Shown in pieces: positions 20,630 to 31,934 of a stretch of 64,000 nt of DNA (position 1 is its first letter; each line of letters begins with the position of its first letter). The position numbers were made by a program, and so were the translations under genes. The notes under the pieces were generated by a model. That model saw nothing but the letters and a program-made list of their open reading frames with translations. It was not told where the DNA came from and did no database searches. The stretch is from Humulus lupulus (Eukaryota; Streptophyta; Magnoliopsida; Rosales; Cannabaceae): contig NC_084797.1 in assembly GCF_963169125.1 (NCBI RefSeq), positions 98,357,868-98,421,867 of the forward strand, written 5' to 3'.

Positions 20630-23032
20630 ATGGTGACCACTCGATCTAGGCACGGTAACGAGACGGAGCAGCATGATGGGCAGGAGGCACATCATATCGC
20701 CATCCCCAGCGAACAAATTCCTGAAGTCCAGCAACGGTCGGGCAAGCAGCCGATGGGCCAAGATGACACTGGAAGTTCGGCGCCCCGGCCACCTAATCCA
20801 AACCTAGGTTATTACACTGCGGTGGAGATGGAGAATGCTTAGCTGAGGAGCCAGCTAGCAACAGCTAATCAACAGATCAAGGAGGTGTTGGCCCGACTAC
20901 CCCCTCTTACAACCGACGCTAACGTCGGAAAGAGGTAAGGCGAGACTCATAAGTCCCGCCGGGGTAATCGGTCCAGGCACAGCCACTCGGACAGACTTTC
21001 GACAGCCAACTCTACTCCCTCATCGCACCACCAAGAGGCAAACTTCGGAGAAATACCTAGAGCCGAACAATAGCAGTACAGCCGTTCGGTCCGAACTTCA
21101 ACTCCCAGCTCCTAACCAGCCTCGAGCGCGCCCGGGAGAGCTCGAGGAAATTCCAAAAGGAGATCCGGGGAGGGCTCACAGCATCAGCCTGTCCCCATCA
21201 GCCGTCCTGCGCCTCGTCCAGATCGCCAGGCGCGGGACCCGCAGGTTGGCACGGCCGAAAGGCCCCCACCTAACTTGATCCGCCCTAATGGAACTAGGAT
21301 CGCATCCCCGGTCAGGCATCCTCCCTCTCCAATAAGATACCCATCTCCTCCTCGGCCCATCCGAGATATCCCAGCCTATGGAAGCAGTAGGAGAAACCCA
21401 CCGTCTGCGAGACCTTCCCGACGTAGCAGGGTGCCGAGAGGGAGCCCGGACCCTCACCCCCAAAGGCGGACTCCGAGCTTTTCTAATGAGAGCTACTATA
21501 CCGGCAGCCGTCGGAGCGACCTTTCTGGCGAGGACCTGCTTCAGCGTTTAAGCTCGGCACAAAGTCCTCAAGCCACCCAGGGAGGTGACCTGCGAGATCG
21601 CCTTAACTCTCATAGAGGTGAGCCAGCAGGAGGTGGTAGCCATGCTCATTCAGGGGGAGCCCCGTCCGAAGTACGTAACGGAGGGAATGCCCCAAATAAC
21701 CTATCTCAAGATAGGAGGGGCAATAACCCACCAAATATTGCAAACGTCGCTGCTCGGGCCAGAGACGCGGATGACAGCTCCAAGCTCATGGCCCTCAGAA
21801 CTGGAATCCTCGTTGGAGGGGAACTCTGGAAAGATATACAAAGGAAGGGAGTTAGCTCGGTGAACGAATTCCTTAACAGGCCCCAGGAATGGATCAACTT
21901 GGAGGAGGCCAAAGCCTCAGCTGCAGGGACCAACCAGGCCCCTGAGCAGCCCGCTGGAGTGGGGACGGAGGTCGTGGCAGTGACCCAGAACGTCACACAG
22001 AACAACCAGCTCGGTGGAGGCAAAAGAAAAGGGAATAGCGAGGGCAGCCAGCACGGCCCAAAGAAGAATAAGTCCGTAGACAAGTTTAAGCTCGTCTACG
22101 CGACTTATACAGAGCTCACCCAGTCTAGGGAGAATATCTTCCTAGCCAACTCTACTCGCCTCCCCTGGAAGAGGCTAGAGCCGTTGAAGCACCAGAAGGG
22201 GAAGAGAGACACTTCCAAGTTTTGCCGTTTTCACAACGATGTTGGCCACAATACCGATGATTGTAGGCATTTGAAAGATGATATCGAGACTCTCATCCGA
22301 GCTGGCCCTTTGGCCCAGTACGCGCAGAACAGGGTTCCAGCAAGTCGACCTGCTCCGGAAGTCCCAGTCAGTCAGCCCGGGTCTAGGGTAGATCAGGACG
22401 TCCCTCCTCCCGTGATAGGAGGAGAGATATCCACAATATCTGGATTTCCGCATATGGCTGGCACGAGCAGGGGCGCCCAGAAGAGGTACGTAAACGAACT
22501 CAAGGTGCATAATGGAGTAGAGTTCGTCCCGGAGCAGCGTCTGCCAAAGCAGCAGCGATTGGAGAGACAACCGATCATTTTTACGGAAGAAGATGCGGGC
22601 CATGTCCAGTTCCCTCACAACGACCCTCTGGTCGTAGCAGTCCAGCTTGCTAACCGGAGGGTTAGGAGGGTGCTGATCGACAAAGGGAGCTCGGTAAACC
22701 TTCTATTCCGGTCCACATTGGAGAAGATGGGTTTGACTGTCGCCGAGCTGAAGACGACCTCCATGATGCTGTATGGTTTTTCGGGAGAAGGATCAGCGGC
22801 TATAGGGATGATCGAGCTAGTGATCACCCTAGGAGAAGGACCTCGGACAGTCTCCAAACTCCTCGAGTTCGTGGTCATCGACTGCTCCGCTGCATACAAC
22901 GCAATTTTGGGAAGACCCACGCTCATAGCCTTTGAGGTAGTCACTTCCATTCGCCACCTCGCGATGAAATTCCCTACTTCCACGGGAATATGCACTGTCC
23001 ATGGCGATCAACTCGCTGCCAGGGAATGCTAA
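20630..23032 (+). pseudogene. B gag and protease
   Basis: It starts at the ATG 20630 (MVTTRSRHGNETEQ). Nonsense codons lie at 20840-20842, 20936-20938 and near 21070 and 21115, then the frame is open from 21275 to 23032. Domains: a Pro/Arg-rich linker, a capsid remnant (VAARARDADDSSKLM, GVSSVNEFLNRPQEWI), a zinc-knuckle-like CRFHNDVGHNTDDCRHL (about 22220-22275), and protease. Relative to A the capsid lacks the segment before VAARARD (an in-frame loss near 21735). The protease active site reads IDKGSSVNLL, with Lys where A has Asn. TAA at 23030-23032 separates it from RT, which continues in the same frame. Confidence 0.85.
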
Positions 23033-23041
23033 AGTATTTCC

Positions 23042-24400
23042 ATGAAGGGAAAATCGAAACCCGGGCAGCTAGCAATGGCCATCCAAGGTGGTGAAGAGGA
23101 ATCTCAGGAGCCCTTAGCTGATCCTGAGATTGAAAAACCTCAGAGCGCCGAAGGGGAAAATATCATCTTAAGTGAGGATATTGACCCCCGAATAGGCGAG
23201 GACAGGTCCGAGCTCCAGCCTATTGAGGAGCTCGAGGAAATAAACATCGATCCGCTGAACCCTTCATGGATGGTCAAGCTCGGGAAAAACCTCTGTAGCG
23301 AGAGGAAGGCGGAGCTGACTAAATTTCTGCAGGATAACCTGGATGTGTTTGCGTGGTCCCACGAGGATATGGTGGGAATTAGCCCGAGTGTCATCATGCA
23401 CACCCTTCATCTGGATAAAAGCGTTCCGGAAAAGTCCCAGAAGCAGAGGTGCCTCGGAACAACTCAGGCTGAAGCCTTAGAGGAAGAAGTAGCCCGGCTC
23501 AAGAAATGCGGCTTTATCTATGAAGCCAAGTTTCCGATTTGGGTCGCCAACCCCGTGCTGGTCCCGAAGCCCAACGGGAAGTGGCGAACCTGCATCGACT
23601 TCTCCGACCTGAATAAAGCCTGCCCCAAAGATTGTTTTCCATTGCCGAGGATTGACCAATTGGTGGATGCCACGGCGGGGCACGAGCTCATGTCCTTTAT
23701 GGACGCGTACTCAGGATACAATCAGATCGCTATGAATCTGGCGGACCAGGAGCACACCAGCTTCATGACCCTGACTAACGTTTATTGTTACAAGGTCATG
23801 CCATTCAGGCTGAAGAACGCCGGTGCTACATACCAAAGGTTAGTAAATAGAATGTTCGCAAACCAGATCGGGAAGAACATGGAAGTGTATGTTGATGACA
23901 TGCTGGTCAAGTCAAAGACTGCCCATAACCATGAATCCGACCTGGAAGAATGCTTCAAGATACTACGAGAGTATGGCATGAGGCTTAATCCGCAAAAATG
24001 CACTTTTGGAGTCGCATCGGGAAAATTCCTGGGTTTCATCGTCAATACCCGAGGAATCGAGGCAAACCCCGACAAGATCAGATCATTGCTCTAACTTCCC
24101 TCACCCAGGTCGCGCAAGGATGTCCAAGGCCTGACAGGAAGGGTGGCAGCCCTCAATCGGTTTATTTCAAAGTCCACCGATAATTGCTTGCCATTCTACA
24201 ACCTGCTCCGAGGAAATAAGAAGTTCAAATGGACAGAAGAGTACGAAAGCGCTTTCCTCGACCTGAAGGTACATTTGGCCGAGCCACCCGTATTATCCAA
24301 ACCAAAAGCAGGAGAACCTCTTTTTCTCTACCTAGCTGTCACAGAAGATGCAGCTAGTGCCGTATTAGTCCGGGAAGAAGACCAGGTTCAGAAACCAGTC
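23042..24400 (+). pseudogene. B reverse transcriptase
   Basis: A full RT domain. The pre-RT segment FAWSHEDMVGISP is near 23345. Motifs include GKWRTCIDFSDLNKACPKD, FMDAYSGYNQIAM and the catalytic VYVDDMLVKS (about 23887-23915). The thumb follows with FLGFIVNTRGIEANP. One in-frame TAA lies at 24092-24094, and the same frame then reads LPSPRSRKDVQGLTGRVAAL and the connection. It converts genomic RNA to DNA in cytoplasmic particles. Apart from the stop the domain looks complete; the YVDD motif is intact. Confidence 0.9.
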
Positions 24401-25130
24401 TACTACATCAGCAAGAGACTTCTCGGAGCTGAATCCCGGTACCCATTAATGGAGAAATTGGCGTTCTGCCTTATCACGGCCTCGCGAAAGCTCAGGCCGT
24501 ACTTCCAGTCCCACTCAATACACGTCATGACCGATCAACCTTTAAGGCAGGTTTTGCAAAAACCTGAAGCATTGGGACGTCTGTTAAAGTGGGCTATCGA
24601 ACTCAGTCAGTTCAAGATTTTGTACACCCCACGAACTGCTATAAAAAGTCAGGCCCTGGTCGATTTCGTAGCAGAGTGCACAGGATTCCGGGAGGATCCT
24701 GCAGAAGACTCAACCCAGGTCACCTCGGTCCAGGCGTCGTGGAGGATCTTCATGGATGGTTCTTCCAACGAGAACGGCTCCGGAGCTGGAATCATTTTGA
24801 TATCCCCGGAGGGACATACATTCCACTCGGCGCTGAGATTCGGATTCAAAGCCTCCAACAACGAGGCCGGGTACGAAGCTTTGCTGGCCGGGCTAAGGAT
24901 AGCCCAGGAGATGAAGGCGAGCTCCGTCCAGTGCTTCAGTGACTCCCAGCTCGTGGTAAACCAAGTTCTGGGCAAATATCAAGCACGAGGACCCAAGATG
25001 GTTGCCTACCTAGCAAAGGTAAAAATGGAACTATCCGCGTTTGGGCGAGGCTCGATCGAGCAGATACCTCGGGAGTAGAACGCTAACGCAGACGCCCTTG
25101 CCAAGCTCGCCACCTCCAAGGAGACGGAGA
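24400..25130 (+). pseudogene. B RNase H and second (archaeal-type) RNase H
   Basis: The first, Gypsy-type RNase H covers about 24310-24660 (KPVYYISKRLLG, LMEKLAFCLITASRKLRPYF). A second RNase H follows at about 24745-25100, with catalytic acidic residues visible in FMDGSSNENGSGAG, NNEAGYEALLAGL and FSDSQLVVNQV. Two successive RNase H domains are a known hallmark of the Tat lineage. The first copy is thought to have become a structural tether; that role is from family knowledge. A TAG at 25076-25078, where relatives have Glu, ends the visible frame, but NANADALAKLA follows in phase. Confidence 0.87.
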
Positions 25131-26454
25131 CCTTGGGGTTAGTGCTGATAGAATTCTTGGAGAAACCAAGTATAGAAGAAGCCAGGACGGAGGTCGAGAT
25201 GATCGACGCCAGGCTGACCTGGATGACCCCCATCCTTGAGTACCTCGTCGAGGGAAAGCTACCTGAAGGGCGCAATGATGCGCATCGAGTGCTGTATCAG
25301 GCTCCCAGGTATACGATGGTAGACGTGGTGTTCTACCGATGTGGCCACTCCCTACCTCTCCTACGATGTGCTCTCCCAGACGAAGCAAAGGCCATCCTGC
25401 AGGAGGTGCATGAGGGTTTTTGCGGAGATCACACTGGGGGGCAAAGCTTGGCTTTAAAGGTCCTGAGGTAAGGATATTACTGGCCCACTCTGTCCAAGGA
25501 CTTGATCTCATATGTCAAGAAATGTGACAAGTGTCAGCGGTTCGCCACAGTTGCCCGAGCTCCCCCAGTCGAGCTGAAGATGATCTCCTCCCCATGGCCG
25601 TTTGCAGTTTGAGGGATCGACTTGGTTGGCGCCCTCCTTACTGGAAAGGGTGGGGTTTGCTACGCTGTAGTGGCCATCGACTACTTTACGAAGTGGGCTG
25701 AGGCAGAACCTTCGGAACCAATAACTTCCAAAAAAGTCCTCGACTTCGTGGTTAAGAGCATTATCTGCCGATTCGGGCTGCCCAAGAAAATCGTTTCCGA
25801 CAATGGGACTCAGTTCGACAGCGACTTATTCACCGAGTTTTGCGAAAGGTACAGAATTGTGAAAATTTTCTCCTCCGTGGCCTATCCTCAGGCGAATGGT
25901 CAAGTCGAGGTTGTCAACAAGACGTTAAAGGCGAGCCTCAAGAAGAGACTAGACGAAGCCAAGGGGGTCTGGCCAGAACAGCTCCCCCAGGTTCTCTGGG
26001 CTTACCGGACCTCGCATCAGACTCCGACGGGTCATACTCCTTTTTCCTTGACCTTTGGGAGTGAGGTAGTCCTCCCTGTGGAGATTAAGGTACTTTCGCA
26101 TAGGTGTAGTTATATGACCAGGACCGCAACCACGAGCTAGTTTACACTTCCCTTGACTTGGTTGATGAAAGACGAGAAGATTCGCAACTCTAGCTCGCAC
26201 ATTATCAGCAAAAAATCACTCGTTATTTCAACTCAAAAGTCAAAAAGTGCGCCTTCAGCATTGGCGACCTGGTCCTCAGAAGAGTTTTCTTAGTCGGTAA
26301 GGATCCCAAAGACGGAGTATTGGGACCAAACTGGGAAGGGCCATATCAAGTCATCGAGGTCATTAAAGAGGGAACTTACAAATTAGCTCGACTAGATGGA
26401 GGGGCAGTCCCACGAACTTGGAACGCCATCCATTTGAAGAGATATTATCAATGA
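25130..26454 (+). pseudogene. B integrase
   Basis: The HHCC zinc finger (HEGFCGDHTGG ... KCDKCQRFA) is followed by a core with all three acidic residues visible: D in GIDLVGAL, D in SDNGTQFDSD, E in ANGQVEVVNK. Stops: TAA at 25469-25471 and TGA near 25612-25614, in place of Trp. Near 26110 the frame shifts, and a TAG occurs near 26190. The C-terminal domain (GPNWEGPYQVIEV, PRTWNAIHLKRYYQ) ends with TGA at 26452-26454. It would insert the DNA copy in nuclear chromatin. Broken, but only lightly. Confidence 0.88.
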
Positions 26455-27447
26455 TTCCCTTGTAAGGCCTAAAAGGTCATTTTTTATGTATTAAGCAATG
26501 AGAATCAACTTTCCGTTTATGAGTGTACATGTTTACAAGTGTAATATAAAGTAACCAAGAAGGACCCTTTCCCAGTTACTTGGGGGGCATATGGTACCTG
26601 GATATAACCAGGTCGCCTTAAAAGGCTTAGAAGTTTATTCAAATCGATTGATCGTTGTTCTTCTTAAAGAGAACGAGATATTGATAAAAATTAACGCGAA
26701 CTAAGCCGTATCCTGGATATAACCAGGTCATAAAACTTAGAAGTTAACTTAAATCGATTAATTGTTGCTTTTCTTAAAGAGCACGAGATATTGATAAAAG
26801 TTAACACGAACTAAGTTTTCAAATTAAGTTCCCGGATATAACCAGGTCATAAAACTTAGAAATTAACTTAAATCGATTAATTGTTGCTTTTCTTAAAGAG
26901 CACGAGATATTGATAAAAGTTAACATGAACTAAGTTTTCAAATTAAGTTCCTGGATATAACCAGGTTATAAAACTTAGAAGTTAACTTAAATCGATTGAT
27001 TGTTGCTTTTCTTAAAGAGCACGAGATATTGATAAAAGTTAACACGAACTAAGTTTTCAAATTAAGTTCCTAGATATAACCAGGTCATAAAACTTAGAAA
27101 TTAACTTAAATCGATTAATTGTTGCTTTTCTTAAAGAGCACGAGATATTGATAAAAGTTAACACGAACTAAGTTTTCAAATTAAGTTCCTGGATATAACC
27201 AGGTCATAAAACTTAGAAGTTAATTTAAATCGATTGATTGTTGCTTTTCTTAAAGAGCACGAGATATCGACAAAAATTAACACGAACTAAGTTTTTTCGA
27301 AATAGTAACTAAAGTGCGTAAAGACAAGGAAATAAGTCAATTAAAAATAAAATTGATAATTGGATTGTCTCGAGGTGGAAACACCTCATGCAAGAGTTAC
27401 AACAAAAAATAAGAATAATAAAAGAGTGGGAGCAAAATGGAAAGGCC
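26455..27447 (+). repeat. B 119-bp tandem repeats and 3' internal region
   Basis: After the end of pol comes a stretch of about six repeat units. The landmark GGATATAACCAGG recurs at about 26599, 26714, 26833, 26952, 27071 and 27190, so the period is 119 bp (115 for the first). Each unit has CTTAAAGAGCACGAGATA and ACGAACTAAGTTTT. A has homologous repeats at 32670-33140. A perfect hairpin GAGGTG-GAAA-CACCTC is at 27372-27387, in the 3' flank of the antisense gene. No protein is encoded. Confidence 0.85.
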
Positions 27448-30160
27448 CTAAGCTCCGCCAGGCTGCCCCGTGGTGGTCGTCGTCTCGCCCTCCTGCTCAG
27501 CTGCGCCGGAGACTTCCCCAGCCTCGGAAGGGGCTTCTTTCTCGAGGTGAGCTTTAAACCCTTCTAGCAAGGGCTCCCAGACGTCAGCTGCCAAGAAGGA
27601 GAAGTCGTCGTCCGGGTTATAGGCCCAGCAATGGTAGAACATGTCCTCCATGACGGTGCCTGAAGCTGCCTGCTCGGCCTCCAGGGCGGCCTTGGCCTCA
27701 GCCTTCGCAGTGTCTAGGTCTGCCCGCGCAGCGGCGAGGGAGGCTTTGGTAGTCTCGAGCTCTTGTAGCTTGGGGCGAGCTTCTTCCAGCTCGGCCTGCG
27801 CAGCCGCCAGGGCATCCTTAGTCGTCTGCAAGGAAGTCTGGTGAGTGGCCACAGCCGCCTAATGCTCGCTCCTCATATCCTCGAGCTGGGCCTTAGTCCT
27901 GGCTATGCTCCGATGAAGGGCAACGACGCTCTGCGAAAATGGAGAGGCAAATGCCTTAGAAAAAAAAAAGAGAAGGGAGAAAGGAAAAACAGGGCAAGGC
28001 ATGATAATCAAAAACCATAGAAGGGTAAGGTCAGCTTACCGTTAGGGCCATGCCCAATGAAGATTCCAGCACGCCCACTGGGCTCCTTGTTTCGATGGCC
28101 CTTAGCTCCTTCTCGTTGAATTTGTAGATGTGGCTGACGGCATAGTTCGCTGTCTCATACACCGTCCCCTGGAAGGCCTCTGGAATCTTCTCCAGGTCCT
28201 TGGGGTCGACCGGGATGCGCACCTCGAAAGGTGCAATTGCCGAAGCCCCGGGCTCCACCCCTGTGTCCCGGACGAAGGCCGGAGCTTGCGGAGGGGGTGG
28301 GGGCATGCTGCCCCCCCCTGCAGCAGGGGGAACAGTTTTCACGACCTGGGCGGCTGGGGGCTGCTCTTTCTCCTTTGCAGGAGACTTGGTGGGGGTCCCG
28401 GCGGCTTTCTTCGACGTCCAGAGTTTTTTCATTTTGGGCCCGGAAGCCCCGGCAGAGGAGTTCCCTCCGATGAACGCAGCTCGCAGACCCTTTCCTCCGG
28501 GCTGAGACATCTCTTCTGTCAAAACAAAGATATGGTTAGTACACAAGTTAGCAGTCATACAAAAACAAAGGGAAACAATGCGAAATTCAAGTATATATAT
28601 GTACTAAAGGGAATCCTACCCCCCGAGCTAGAAGAAGGATCTATGATTACGACCATCGGCCCCGGAGCTTCCACGGGGGAATCTAAGGCAATTACTTCTC
28701 GAGCTGGCGCAGGTTCCGGATCCGAGGCTAGCTCAGGGCTAGACTCTTCTACATATTGCCTAAGACCCGAAGCTGCGGTGCCCTCCCGGAGTGATGGCCA
28801 TGATCGAAGGTTAGTCCCATACTCCTCGAATAGGACCGACCTAAAGGCTAGGGTGTTGTCAACAACTATGGTACCCCTAGGATGGCTACTTTCGTAATCC
28901 AGCACGAGCTGGTCGACGCAGTGGAGCAGGGTTTCATCTAAGTCTGGGTCACTTCGATGGCGTTGGGCGATCTGTTTGGGATTGTACCTAGCTAGACGGG
29001 GGTCGGCAGTGGCCTTATCTAAGTTCCTAAACATGTAAGGGTTACCTTGACCGAAAGGACCCGCGACTGCTCCGGATCGGATCCTCTCCTCATCCATTCT
29101 CTGGGCGACCTCCAACGCCCGCTTCCTCGTCCTCACGAGAGGCACCTCATCCTCTTTGTCCTCCTCATATTCATCCCCCGCGACCTCCTCCACAATGATA
29201 GGCCTGGTATCACGAGCTGGGGGAAGCGCCCGGAGCCTCCTCAGGTTCAGAGTCTGGCCTGGGAAGATCAGCTTACAGGTCACCATCGTCTCGTCTGTCA
29301 CGAGCTGACGATAGTCCTTTTCATTGGGGGGCAAGCCCGCCAGTGTCTCGTACTGGCTGCCGAGGATCACAGACTTTTCTGTCCTCGCGAAGATAGCTGC
29401 AGAATTAGCCTAAGTCAGAAAAGGATATAGGGGAAGCTAACCAGAACTTAACTTATGAGCTGAGGTTGAAAGGAACTTACGAGGGCAATTGAAGTAGTGC
29501 AGCTCGCAGTTTCGGAACCCCGTCGACATAAAGAATTGATCTTTGAAGTCGTTGGGGTGGCTGGGCAGCTCGATGACCGCAGCCGTGTTGGGAAACCGGG
29601 TTAAGAAATAAAACCCGTCACCTCACCCCCACTGCTCCAGGCTGGCCTTGAGGCAGAAGAAATACAGGATATCTGCAGGAGTGGGGACCTCCCACTCCTG
29701 TTTCAAGAACAAGTTTCTTAACCCCGCCAACAAACGATAAGAGTTGGGGGGGGGGGGGGAGCTGGAATGGGGCCAACCTCACGTAATGGAGGAAATCGGC
29801 GAAGTGCTGATCCAACGGGAGGAAGGCCCCCGCCTTGAAATGTTCGTCGCTCCAGGCCGAGAACGCCTCATCAAGCGGCGTGCAGCTCCGCTCGCCTTCT
29901 GCGGGAGGTCTGGCAATCACGGATCCTCTCCCCAGCTCGATGTTATGGGAGAGGAATATTCTGTTTACCCTCGCCTGGTCAGTAATCTTTGAGACAATCC
30001 TCTCCGCCTCAAAGAACGCATCGGGAGCCACCTCGAGCTCCTGTTCCACTGCTGGCCCGAAGTTGGGGATCGGGGATTCGGCCATCACCTCCTTTCCTTT
30101 GTCTTGTCGGGTGGACGAGCTGCCTACAGGCTTCTTGGGAGCATTCTTCTTGGGTCTCAT
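27448..30160 (-). pseudogene. B antisense accessory gene, four coding exons
   Basis: Minus-strand gene lying between pol and the 3' LTR. Coding exons: 29481-30160, 28620-29396, 28040-28515, 27448-27930. All three introns (29397-29480, 28516-28619, 27931-28039) have GT..AG ends and keep frame. Total 2416 nt, about 805 codons plus one extra base, which fits the frameshift in the G12-13 run near 29746-29760. A TAG at 27859-27861 interrupts exon 4. The N-terminal domain (FFEAERIVSKI, LPLDQHFADFLHYVRLAPFQL) resembles the plant family filed as gypsy-type transposase (Transposase_28). Then come an acidic part, a Pro/Ala-rich linker and an Ala-rich coiled coil. The function is unknown. Element A has a homologous gene with the same layout. 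Confidence 0.75.
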
Positions 30161-30168
30161 CTGGTCGC

Positions 30169-30690
30169 CTAGCGAACAAAAAGAAGAAATTTTAGAAAAA
30201 GGCGACCTAAAATGGAGGAGAATCTGAAAATGTGTTTTCTTGACACGAGCTGAGGTAAGCCCAGCCCGTGGAGAGTGAGACCACGCAGTTCTATGAACAC
30301 GCGCCTATGCTCCCAACAAATCCCCGTTTACTCGGAATTCGTGTGTCAGGAGGGTCAGGATAGAGTTTTTCCTTGGAGGGAAAGTTCCAGTAGGCAAGAG
30401 AGGCAAAACCGCCTGTGAAGCGTGTCCCCTAAGCTACCCGGTTTTGCACCCAAAATACTGGATATTTTGAACAAGCCTACCAAAAATCCTACCCAGAAAA
30501 TTTCCCCAGAAAGCGCACCCTATAAACCATGCTTCTAAAAGGTTTCCTACCACAAGCAATGCCCTAACCTAAAAGGCTTTTACCCTTCATGCCCATAAAA
30601 ACCAACAAAACCCTGCATGTGGCTACAGTAAATATTTACCTAAGCTACAGTGAAAAATAATTTCAAAACGTGCACAGTCAGGAGACTTAC
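30169..30690 (-). other. B antisense gene: 5'-UTR intron
   Basis: On the minus strand CACACT|GTAAGTCTCC (donor GT at 30690-30689) and CGCTAG|GCGACCAG (acceptor AG at 30170-30169) bracket 522 bp, ending 8 nt before the ATG. Element A has the same arrangement (510 bp, 38247-38756). Conservation of both sites supports a real leader intron. Confidence 0.6.
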
Positions 30691-30909
30691 AGTGTGTGTT
30701 TGTTGAGAAGGGGATGAAGGGATCGCCTAGGTAGGGGCTTCTTCGGAGTAGTTGATTCCAAAGCTTCAAAGGAACCCTTGCACCTGGATTTCTGGGACGC
30801 CGAAGATGGTAACCGGAAGGAAAAAAGGGGGGATTTTTTAGAGCAAGAAGAAGAGAAAATTCTGGAAAATTTCAAATGAACGGGTGTTCCATGCGTAAGG
30901 CGGCCACCC

Positions 30910-30919
30910 CTTTTATATA
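30910..30919 (-). promoter_or_regulatory. B antisense gene TATA box
   Basis: TATATAAAAG on the minus strand, 750 nt upstream of the antisense ATG and about 220 nt upstream of the leader-intron donor. It lies outside the LTR (3' LTR starts at 31182), so it would give the gene its own promoter. A's counterpart TATAAATAG is at 38968-38976. Confidence 0.6.
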
Positions 30920-31167
30920 CGTGAAGGGCCACGTGGGGAGGACCGTTGGATTTCCCTGATGTGGGATCCAAGGCCCTCCACTCGAAAGACGAAACGATGG
31001 CTGGGCATAGGCTAGGCCATTAAATGCGGTTCTCGGAAGACGTACTGTCACCAACCACGATGTTCCATGTATTCGACGCCTGCGTAGAATGTGGAATATG
31101 AAGAGTTCATGGGGAAGCCTAAAAGCCCCTACTGTGGCCCTACACGACGTCATGTACCACGAGCAGA

Positions 31168-31181
31168 GGCTTGGGGGCAGA
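31168..31181 (+). other. B polypurine tract
   Basis: GGCTTGGGGGCAGA directly before the 3' LTR (31182). A has the similar GACTTGGGGGGCAAA before its 3' LTR. It would prime second-strand synthesis. Confidence 0.75.
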
Positions 31182-31934
31182 TGTACGCCCTGATTTTCCC
31201 ACGGGCTGTTAGCGAGCTAGGATACGACCTAATCATGACTACCACGTGGACATTCCCAAGACCAGAGCTGCATCGTAAGGTCCTACCTCCTTAGCTCGAG
31301 GTAACCAAGGGTTCGCCAAGATTACTTAAGGACTGAGTCTGGACTCTGAAGGCCGCAGGTCGAGGGAAGCATCCAGCTCGTGGTACGAGCTAGAGTTGGA
31401 GGCTGTGACCTTTTATAAAGTCAACCACGCAAGGTAAACGTGCATATATCAGACATCACGTGTCTGATATATCCCTGACTTCTCGGACACACAGCATGAA
31501 CGTGCGTATTCAGACACCCACGACTGGGTTGGGCCGTGCGGCCCATTTTCCCCTTACCTATTGATTTGACCACACTTATGTGTCAGGTTTAGGAATTAAT
31601 CATGAATGTCACAGAGTTGACATGATAGGTAAGAAGGTCACGGGATGACCTTCTTACCAACTCCCAGGTGCCTTCTCCTATAAATATGGAGACCCTGGGA
31701 GTTACAAGGGGTTGGATGCTATTATGTAAAAAATACCCTGTAAAAGAATACCAAGCATATAGCAATAATATTGACTGGTGGAGTAGAAGGATTTTAACCT
31801 TTGAACCACCTAAAAAACATATTTTGTGTCACCATTCCATTTCCAAGATCATTCATCTATTTCGGTTCAACATAAGCACTAATCCCTTCCTCTTTCTTTT
31901 CTTGATTACCTGTTGGCAAAGAACCGCGTCAACA
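31182..31934 (+). repeat. B 3' LTR, 753 bp
   Basis: It starts TGTACGCCC and ends GCGTCAACA, followed by the TSD CCTAC (31935-31939). It is nearly identical to the 5' copy, with differences almost all C/T or G/A. Confidence 0.94.

Larger units (their letters stand above)
19821..31934 (+). mobile_element. B: young Ty3/Gypsy (Tat lineage) element nested in A
   Basis: LTRs at 19821-20574 and 31182-31934 (754 and 753 bp) are flanked by a perfect TSD CCTAC (19816-19820, 31935-31939). By eye the LTRs differ at about 18 sites plus one 1-bp indel (about 2.4%), nearly all transitions. Internal order: PBS, gag, protease, RT, RNase H, second RNase H, integrase, 119-bp tandem repeats, antisense gene, PPT, LTR. 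Pol has nonsense changes but almost no frameshifts. Two RNase H domains and the 3' antisense gene mark it as Tat lineage. Confidence 0.95.

Noticed and set aside
22175..22618. 147-codon minus-strand open frame
   Set aside because: Shadow of B's gag-protease coding sequence.
26597..27300. Regular repeats considered as a CRISPR-like array
   Set aside because: Head-to-tail 119-bp repeats without unique spacers, inside a plant retrotransposon.
28130..28897. 255-codon plus-strand open frame
   Set aside because: Mirrors exons 2 and 3 of the antisense gene and crosses its intron; composition-driven, no domain.
27448..30160. Antisense gene considered as a DNA-transposon transposase because of the gypsy-type transposase family name
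   Set aside because: No DDE triad, no terminal inverted repeats around it, and it sits at the same place in two LTR elements; the family name is historical.
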